This document shows positions 56,671 through 64,000 of a stretch of DNA of 64,000 nt, one piece after another. A model generated the notes under the pieces. The model was not told where the DNA came from and did no database searches. It saw only the letters and a list, made by a program, of their open reading frames with translations. Location: positions 53,506,001 to 53,570,000 of the forward strand of contig OX419757.1 in NCBI GenBank assembly GCA_948567375.1. Reading direction: 5' to 3'. Position numbers and translations under genes: made by a program. How positions within the stretch are numbered: the first letter of the stretch is position 1; each line of letters opens with the position of its first letter. Source of the stretch: Lunularia cruciata (Eukaryota; Streptophyta; Marchantiopsida; Lunulariales; Lunulariaceae).

Positions 56671-58299
56671 TCAACCAATTTGCACCCAGACGGCCGTGCT
56701 GGGAATGGCACCATTCAAGGCAAACAACATGTAGTACTGAGGCGGGGCAAGCTCAGCCCTTGGTGGGGAGGTCCCGGTGATTGTATACGTGTTACCTCCA
56801 CCTTCAATCGGAGCAGTGACCCCGAGGTTCAGTTGGCGCTGTCCTTGCGAGTACGAGTGCGTTGCGAAAGGTGCACTCGTAAGGATAAGTTCCACATTTC
56901 CAGCTGGAGCAGTTTGAATTGTAACTGTGATGGAGAAATTTTGGCCATATCCAACGAACTTAGGGGAGGCTACAATAACCGGCCTCAAGAAGTCGTTTTC
57001 TCCATCCAAATATTCTGGTCTGAAAGCTTCTACACGCAGCTCCGTTGGATAGCGGCCGGTTAGTTCATAGAACTGATGTGTGTTGCTTCCTGCGAGAACA
57101 ACACTACCATCTGGAATTAAAACTGCCGTAGAGTGATACATTCGAGCGATGTTGGTCGGATTCATGACAGTAAACCGTCGTCCAGCAGCCGCAAAGGGGT
57201 TGTAATCGACCGGATTGAAAACGGGCCTGTCAGCGTATCCCCAACCTTGCGAGCCTAGTTCAGCACCATTTATGATCAATGTGTGCTGATTCGGCAGCAT
57301 GACCATGTCCCCCATCGTCCTGGGATACGGCATAATCTCTGTTGCCCACCTAGCACCTGCATCGCCTGTATCAATGCGGCCACAGTCGTTCGATGCAGTC
57401 AAGCGCTTCTTGTCCTTGAATGCCCCAAACTGAGCACCACCACAAATGAGCACTTCTGCTTTTGTGTAGCCATCAGCAGCTCTCAAGGGCAACATAACAG
57501 AGCTCCCGGCAGACGGATAATTGCGAGGAGTGCCAGGGAGTAACGGCAGCCGCCTAACTATTACGTTGGTCTTGTAATTGTATACAATAGAAGCCGTATT
57601 TGCAAATATGAATAGATTTCCACTCGGTAAAAGATGCACAAAAGGATAGAAATTGTCATGCTGAGCATCGTCGGTTTCTTCCAGAAAAGGGAGATTAACC
57701 GGTCTCCCTTTACTGGGTACAAACTCCAGTGTAAAAACAGCACGTCCTCCAACTACAATCTGGCTTCCGTCAGGAAGTATCTGATTTGATGCATACCATC
57801 GGCCATTTTGGAGCTCGGTTGCCTCTTCAGTCCAGTCACAGTTTCCATTGCCACAGGGAACAAATTTCCGGATCTTCTTCAATCCCTCGTAATCACCCCC
57901 AGTCTGGATCATAGTCCCATCTGTTGTGAACTGTCCGGAGGAACACCAAGTATCCGTATATATGAAGAGTGGCCGGATTCTATTAGACCCTGGAGTGAAC
58001 TCCACAGAATGAGCAGTACAGTCGATTTGGAGTCTGCGATCTGCAGGATTATTTCGGCATCTTCCTCCGGGCAAAGCAATTTGTGATGCACCTATATTGG
58101 TTCTGTCTAGGAAAATAACAGTTCCAAAACGAGTGACCATAGTGTGCATGGATGCGATGCCTGCATTCTCAACCAGGACCTGCCAGCTACCACCTTTCCC
58201 TTTCACCTGCGTCGAGGAACGCAAAACCAGGATAGAGTATAAACATAGCATAGCAGTCCATCTGAGAACAGTTCGGTTGAGAAAAAACAATGAAGTCAT
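56671..58299 (-). CDS. Glyoxal oxidase / galactose oxidase-like protein, secreted (542 aa)
   Basis: Single uninterrupted frame from ATG at 58299 to a stop at 56671, a normal length for plant glyoxal-oxidase-like copper radical oxidases. These extracellular enzymes oxidise aldehydes or primary alcohols with O2 to give H2O2, often at the cell wall. The N-terminus has a basic start and a hydrophobic stretch (about residues 10-28) fitting a signal peptide. The glyoxal-oxidase N-domain follows, then a C-terminal DUF1929-type domain (about 435-541). The copper radical site is complete: Cys119 (DTWCSSG) and Tyr169 (GRWYAS) for the thioether cofactor, Tyr388-His389 (ARMYHSTAVLIPDG) and His481 (FATHSYSQGQR). 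No intron is needed. Substrate cannot be told from sequence. Confidence 0.95.
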   Translation of the reverse strand: MTSLFFLNRTVLRWTAMLCLYSILVLRSSTQVKGKGGSWQVLVENAGIASMHTMVTRFGTVIFLDRTNIGASQIALPGGRCRNNPADRRLQIDCTAHSVEFTPGSNRIRPLFIYTDTWCSSGQFTTDGTMIQTGGDYEGLKKIRKFVPCGNGNCDWTEEATELQNGRWYASNQILPDGSQIVVGGRAVFTLEFVPSKGRPVNLPFLEETDDAQHDNFYPFVHLLPSGNLFIFANTASIVYNYKTNVIVRRLPLLPGTPRNYPSAGSSVMLPLRAADGYTKAEVLICGGAQFGAFKDKKRLTASNDCGRIDTGDAGARWATEIMPYPRTMGDMVMLPNQHTLIINGAELGSQGWGYADRPVFNPVDYNPFAAAGRRFTVMNPTNIARMYHSTAVLIPDGSVVLAGSNTHQFYELTGRYPTELRVEAFRPEYLDGENDFLRPVIVASPKFVGYGQNFSITVTIQTAPAGNVELILTSAPFATHSYSQGQRQLNLGVTAPIEGGGNTYTITGTSPPRAELAPPQYYMLFALNGAIPSTAVWVQIG

Positions 58300-58500
58300 C
58301 TCCCCTGAACCCCCGACCTCCCTCCAGATTGATTTGATGCGGATATCTGTATCTGTATCTATATCTTCCGTGTTTCTAAGCTTTAGTTTGTATACGAGAG
58401 GTAATTACTTGTGCAAACAGAGGCTCCATACGGGTAGAGTATGTGTTGCACCTGATCAAAAGGAAGAGGACAATATTTGTCGGCCAGTAATATAACCTTA
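58300..58500 (-). promoter_or_regulatory. Upstream region of the oxidase gene
   Basis: Immediately upstream of the ATG is a short ATCTGT/ATCTAT run (58338-58365) of microsatellite type, likely 5' UTR. Further up are an AT-rich GTATACAAAC (58394-58403) and TTATATTA (58487-58494) as possible TATA boxes; neither can be confirmed by eye. Confidence 0.25.
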
Positions 58501-59579
58501 TGAGGGACAGTAGAAGCGAGTCTACTGGACAACGAGACCCAACTAGTTACCGTCGAATCAATACAGAGATTCAGCTAGAGGGCCCTCATCCAAATTCTTG
58601 CCTCTAGGATTGTCTAGCATTGTTTCGCTCTGGACATATACTGTACAGTAACTGCATGAGTACATGTACACCCAGTGTCCTTGAGAGAGCAAGCTAGAAC
58701 AATACATCTGAAGTCAATGTTTCTTAGTGTAGATGTGGACGCTGTGTATCACAGATGTTGTGCATGATGTTTTATATCCAGAATGTAGATGTGGCCGCGG
58801 AATCAACGGAATCTGGTGAAAGATCCGCCTAGAAAGAATATTTTCCTTATTGTCTCGTAAAAGCGTGCACTCAAGTGTATGTCATGCTGTCCACTTAACT
58901 GAGTTTGGGCACACTGAATATTCTCAAGAGAATGGGTTGCCTAGATTCGTCCATTCTGAGTGTCATCTGAATGCAAGGAAAATCATGATTAAATCTTGAG
59001 AGTAAGATCCGGTGGGAACAGCCGGCAAAGAGCTGGAAAATGGGTACTCGGCGACCTCCGTAGCAATTCACAATCCAGACTATTTTTGCGCTAGAGTACT
59101 AGCAGTACTGACTAACGCAATTCATGAGTTTTAAGCACACCCTACGTTTCTACATTCGTATTGCGTACACGGCTTATTTTCTATATCCACTCACTTCATG
59201 ATCATTACTGCAGCGTCTCTCTACATTACTGCGATTGAAGCAAAATTGATCATTTTCCAGTTCGTTTTCACCAGATCAGTGAGGGTTTGTCGTTTCCAGA
59301 AAAAGTTTCTATTTGACCGGCCAGATTCTCGTCCTCCTGATGGAGGCAAATCACACTACATACTGGACAAGCGTATTTTCTTGGGATGTGGATGGAATAT
59401 AAAGTCTGATAGAAGGAGGCATATGTATCTTGTATACTCCGTTTGCAAATGATTCCTGGAACTTTCTAGTAAAGAATCCCCTGACTAGCGCTGAAGAGAA
59501 AGTCATTTATTTCTTTGTCGTAGTGAACAGGATCCGCAAAGCTATAAACCTGTACAAGTCAGCTAAATTCAGCTGCCTC
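58501..59579. other. Low-copy intergenic DNA upstream of the oxidase gene
   Basis: No recognised coding or repeat family. One 84-codon open frame (59198-59452, plus) has no domain resemblance. Confidence 0.4.
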
Positions 59580-60660
59580 CTTCGGTGTCATTGTCTTTGC
59601 TAGTGTTATTATTTCAGGTGCCTTAGTAGTATTTCTATCAAACATAACCTCAACCTAGGAATCTATTGGGAGATTCTGAATCTTTAGTATTGTCTTTGTC
59701 ATTTCCATGACTGTTCTTTTTTCCTCGAAAACCCCATTTTGTTGTGGGGTGTATTGAATGGTCAAGTGCGTTTAAATACCCTTTGATTGATAGAATATTG
59801 GTAATTCATAAGACAAAAAGTTTACTCTTCTATCAGATTCAATTTTCTTCATAATCTTCCCTATTGTCTTATCAATCAATGTGATGGAAGCCTGCAAATA
59901 TGAAAATGCTCCTGATTTTTGCTTGAGAAGTGCTCTCTCTATTATGATCATCTATTATTAATAGGTAATAGAATGTCCTAAAAATTGACTTCATTTCGAT
60001 TGAACTCCTATCAAGCATCTTTTTGACCCTAAAAGTTTTAGTTAGTTTAAGTTTTCTTTTGCTTTTCCTTCCAAGTTTGACAAGCTTCATATATAAATTT
60101 CTAATGTTGTTTTATGTATAGATCAATATCTAAAGATACCCATGTAGTTCTCTTACGATATCCTTTCCTTAAAGCTTACATACAAATCTTACTGATATAT
60201 ACTCAAAAATTTATGCCACAAGATGTTTTGAACTTCTCCCTTAATATGAGATGCTGCAAGAATTACAAACGCTTCTAACTCATACAATTTTCCTTTGTTA
60301 CATCTTTAGTAATGGTTTTATAACCAATGGCTACGTCTGATTATGTCTTTGATGAGACCTAATTTATGCTTAAAAATCACTTTAATTCTACCTTTGGGTT
60401 TTGTAATCTTACACGCACTTAATAGGTTACGTACCACTTCTTGCATATATCACACTCTAAAAACTCATTTAGGTGCTTCATCTGAGTAGAAGTACTATCA
60501 TATTAATTTTACCTTCGTTTTGATATATTTTACCATTTTCCATTCTGACAGTGTTTACTCTTTCATTAAGCTTGAATATGTTCAACCACACTTTGTGAAA
60601 TATTATAGAGTTTGATGCTCTGAAGCATCAAGTCCACAATCCTTCATCATCACCTGATGG
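59580..60660 (-). pseudogene. Decayed copia element: protease to integrase
   Basis: Minus-strand frames show a protease end near 60600-60500 (FKLNERVNTVRMENGKIYQNEG). The integrase finger follows near 60100-60060 (the ACQLGKQ-type motif, degraded), then the first Asp region YYLLIIDDHNRE near 59970, and NTPQQNGVFEEK near 59760-59710 with the catalytic Glu region. Further down, EM and LP motifs continue to about 59590. Stops and frameshifts are frequent. It differs from the copia at 48266. RT was not found downstream, so it is truncated. Confidence 0.75.
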
Positions 60661-62599
60661 AAATGGCAAACAAGTAAAACAGACAAGATTGGTGTGAATC
60701 TCTCCAAATAAGCAAAATTTGTTTTTCGGTCTTCGTTTCTTATACATTTATATTCTACATTTATAGGCATAATGTTTTAGCGTCTTGCAAATTGATATAT
60801 TTTCCTCTCTTATACACATTCTTCATTTGTCCTTGATCAGTATAGGGTTCCTTTACGTAGAAATTGAATTCTCATGGAAATTTTCTTGAATTCCAGCTTT
60901 CTCTTTGTTGTTATCCTCTTTTGATTCCTTGTCTATCAAGAGCCAAAGAAAAGATCACTAGATATCTTGTGTTAGAAGTAAAATGAGACGTACCAATAAA
61001 AGTTACTCTTCAAAAAAATGCATATTTTGAAAATAGACGAGAAGAAATCCATTTTGATGCATCTCACATAAATTGCAGATTTGAATGGACAATTGATATA
61101 TGTTGATGCTAAAACCAACAATGAAGATTAAGTCCATCTAATAATGTGTCTACGCTTTTGCATAAGGAAGGAAAATCCTTGGTATATTGATCTGATACAT
61201 TCATTTTGTAAGAAGAGCTCAACAGAATTACAAAATCAATGATTGACAATTCAAGTGAAGTATTCCTTGATATTTCCTCCTCCTTCGTATAGATAATTGG
61301 TTTCACTTGAATTAAGGTCACTACTCTTGGTAGACATTTTAATGTATGACAATGCTTTTCTATCTCCATTCTCAAATTTATTTATTTTTTCAGTTGATCT
61401 CCACTTCTCCTCTTATTACTAATTCTAAAAAAGAACTAGATATCAAGAGAGATTTTATTCTGAGTTTCCAGTTCCTATAATTAGATCAATCTAACATAAT
61501 AAATTTTAGGAAATACATTTTTTAATTGTTATGGATACTTATTTATCACTAATTATCTTCTTTCTAAGTGTAATGTCTAGAATTATGCTAGCAGTTCTCT
61601 AAGCCTTGCTCTTATCTTTCTTTGCTTTCATATAACAACGAGAATCGCAAGAGAATAAAATTTAGAAAACAATAGAGTTTATAGAGTGAATAAGAGATTG
61701 AACTGACCTATTGAACTAACAAAATAGTATTAATAAAAATTCTGAAATGAGTTGCATCAGTTCCATATATAGAAAGGAGGTGAGTCATAACCTTTTTGCT
61801 CTTGTCTCATCTAAAAACGCTAGGCTGTAGTCTCTTATTATATGCATGTTGATCTCTTGTGTATTTTAATATCTTTTCATATCTGCAGATTTTTTCTCCT
61901 CTCAAGTAGAGATACAATTTATATCTACATATCTTTTTCCTCTTGTATGTTATAGATATCAATCCATATCTATAATACATTTACTGTATTTAGATCATAA
62001 TGAGCAATGGTTTCAGAAACAAAGGCATCATTGCCACATCCATAAATTTTTAGTTGTTCATTAATTCAAGGATGGGTCACATCTTGATATCATGGAGTGT
62101 TTTTCCTTCCAAAATAATTAAATCTGATATACTCAAACCCATCCATCACACACTCAAACATCCATTAAAATCACTACTAAATACCTCAAAATCTTCCAAA
62201 GATATGGCAGCAAAACTTTGGATTTGGTACTTAAGAATATGAGTTGCCACCATCCCTTTGAGCCTTCTACTCTCTCCTTGCTCACAATATTGAGCAAATA
62301 ATGCCTCATTGTAAGACCCAAAAACCTTGCAAGCCCAACAAAAATAAAAACCTAGTAAAACACACATTTACCTAACCAACCTAGTTGCACACCACATGAT
62401 TGCATGTAAATATTACTTATCATAAAGCTCTAAACCTACCACTAAAAAAAATAAGGAACAAGCTTGAAAATTACTCACTATCTCCCTCCTCAAGCTCTTC
62501 TACCTTTTCTAAGTTTTTCTCTATGTATGTAGAACACTTTAACTCACAAAGACTTTCTCAATATATTAATTGACATATTATGTTAATTCCATTACTCTA
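60661..62599. other. AT-rich repeat-like DNA, possible copia gag and LTR remains
   Basis: An 88-codon minus frame at 61375-61109 could be copia gag, given its position upstream of the protease relic, but it has no decisive motif. On the minus strand CTATATATGG (61769-61778) is a good TATA-box candidate and might belong to that element's 5' LTR; ends cannot be set. Nothing else recognised. Confidence 0.35.
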
Positions 62600-63160
62600 G
62601 CATGATAGAATTCATCTCAAGCCTTTTTCTCACTTAATTATAGTGTATTGAATTATTCTAGACCTAAAACTAGGTTTAACTCCAATTCTCATCACACTTT
62701 GATTATCTATTAGAATCAAGACTGTATTCACTTGCACTCTTGTGAGATCCTTTGGTAGCATAGTGTACTTTATCAAAATTTTGCTTCTCACATAGAATAC
62801 TACATATTTAGCCTCAATTGTAGATATGGTAACCAAGCTCTAATGCTTGCTCATCAAATTAATAACTGCTCTATAAAAAAATAACCTATATTACTTCTAT
62901 ACTTCATATTTTTACCAATAAAACTATCTATAATAGAAAGTCCTCTCTGCAGGAATTGTATTCCAAAATTATTTTTCCCTAGAAGTACCTCAAATTTTAC
63001 TTCCCTAATTGCAAATGTTTTTGATTATAAAAATCATGGAATTGCTTGATTGAAATGACAAAAATATATGATTCAAATATAGTGCAAGCAATAAGATACA
63101 TCAGACTTCCTACCATAATTTTTTATAGAACCTATTTTGGAAACCCAATGCCAACGTACT
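62600..63160 (-). pseudogene. Decayed copia RNase H fragment
   Basis: Minus-strand frames give the RT-RNase H border (about 63155-63100, GSIKNYGRKSDVSY, matching the GSLMYxxxxRPDIxY motif). A piece of the RRSTxGYxF motif is near 62930-62890. Then come TISTIEAKYVVFY and DNQSVMRIGVKPSFRSRIIQ at 62836-62630, matching the LSTTEAEY and DNQSA-HSRTKHI blocks. It lies upstream of the 59580-60660 relic in minus order, so it belongs to a different insertion. Confidence 0.78.
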
Positions 63161-63389
63161 AATAGTAAAATGATAAATGTAGTTTTTTCCCTAAAATGAT
63201 GCAGGTTGAAGATGATTAGATTTGAAGGAAAAGTATCATAAGGGCACAATGCATTTATTGTTGCTTGTCTAACCTTTTGTGCAAGAACCATACACAAAAA
63301 AGGTAGAGTCACCCACAACGGTGCTCTACAAGAAAGAGAAATTAAAATCAATTTCATGAAGGATTTGCTCCTTGTTAATCTTGAAGGTG

Positions 63390-63737
63390 ATAGTTCACTT
63401 CGTGCCAAAAGCCTCTTCTCCTCAAAGAGCCTTTTTATACCCTAAAGTTCAGTTCTACTCTAAGGTTTGGTTTCACCCCAAGTGGTCCTATGACTCTGAT
63501 GACTTTGAAAACTATGTATTACCCTTCCCAAAAGGCACAATCCCAACAAATTTTGAAATTGACTATCTAATTGGCTTTTTAAGCCCATGGTACTTTCAAT
63601 GCTCTAGTGTTCCCAAAACCCTTTTACATTGTCTTGCTCTTCAAATTTTCAAGGATAAATTGCCCCAAAATAGTGCAAACTTCATAATAAGTACTCAAGC
63701 ATATATTCCTACTAGAAGATTCCTCCCCTCTACTTGA
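63390..63737 (+). repeat. Unclassified repeat R, copy 2, with a 121-codon open frame
   Basis: The frame 63372-63737 has no stop and includes VPKASSPQRAFLYPKVQFY and TIPTNFEIDYLIGFLSPWYF. The same order of blocks is found, with stops, at 9505-9925. Being present twice in unlinked contexts it is a dispersed repeat, probably a piece of a mobile element, but I do not recognise the protein. Confidence 0.5.
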
Positions 63738-64000
63738 TTAAGCATACAATCAAAGATGCAAAGTGTAGACAAATCAGCACTAAGAATCATGGAGGTCCTT
63801 GCACTTAAACTTGATTATGAAGAAGCAAAAAAATCTAAATTGGCTCAGAAACCATATATACAATTCTCTATTTCTTGATGAAGAGATTCAATGCCTAAGG
63901 ATGCTAGAAACCTTCTAATTACACCTACATCACTCACTGCTAGCCTTATCTTCTAATCTTATCTTTACACACTAAATTAAGAACTGCCTATGCATTTTTT
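63738..64000. other. Unassigned AT-rich end of window
   Basis: No recognised feature. Confidence 0.35.

Overview
The window is nuclear DNA of a land plant; the species cannot be read from it. It is AT-rich and almost entirely transposable elements. It carries plant-type LTR retrotransposon lineages with initiator-Met tRNA primer sites: a chromodomain Ty3/gypsy, an Athila/Tat-like Ty3/gypsy and a Ty1/copia. One ordinary plant gene is seen: an intact, intronless, secreted glyoxal/galactose-oxidase-like gene at 56671-58299 on the minus strand. No rRNA, tRNA, CRISPR array or bacterial-style operon was seen.

Layout. 1-3702: 3' part of a decayed chromodomain gypsy ('gypsy A'). 3810-5937: fragments of a second gypsy (minus) and of gypsy A (plus). 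6152-7518: a solo LTR of 'gypsy B' (minus) with a second solo LTR of the same family nested inside it in the opposite orientation. 8058-9490: 3' end of an old minus-strand gypsy B. 9505-10501: unclassified repeat and a minus-strand coiled-coil sequence. 10507-16040: a full-length gypsy A with both LTRs, PBS, PPT and a 5-bp target duplication, inserted in the coiled-coil sequence. 16046-25616: rest of the coiled-coil sequence, an old gypsy B fragment, a pogo/Tigger-like transposase relic, a gag relic and another gypsy B LTR. 25622-29210: 5' part of a copia element.

The main structural event is a direct duplication. Positions 12616-29210 (16,595 bp) recur at 35260-51854 with a constant offset of 22,644 bp; I found nine substitutions by eye and no length change. 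The two copies are separated by 6,049 bp (29211-35259). That spacer is a gypsy B body without a 5' LTR and with only 117 bp of its 3' LTR. It holds the only intact retroelement polyprotein here (1608 codons) and an extra zinc-knuckle ORF upstream of gag. Target-site duplications show the original locus was 10502-29210 joined to 51855-53238: the gypsy A TSD (ATGGC) and the copia TSD (AGTAT) each have one mate in unique flank and one inside the duplicated block.

53239-59580 is low-copy DNA with the oxidase gene and a few unresolved exon-like stretches. 59580-64000 returns to decayed copia relics and the unclassified repeat. Apart from gypsy B, all element coding regions are broken by stops and frameshifts; many stops in gypsy A look like C-to-T or G-to-A transitions, as expected for methylated, silenced DNA.
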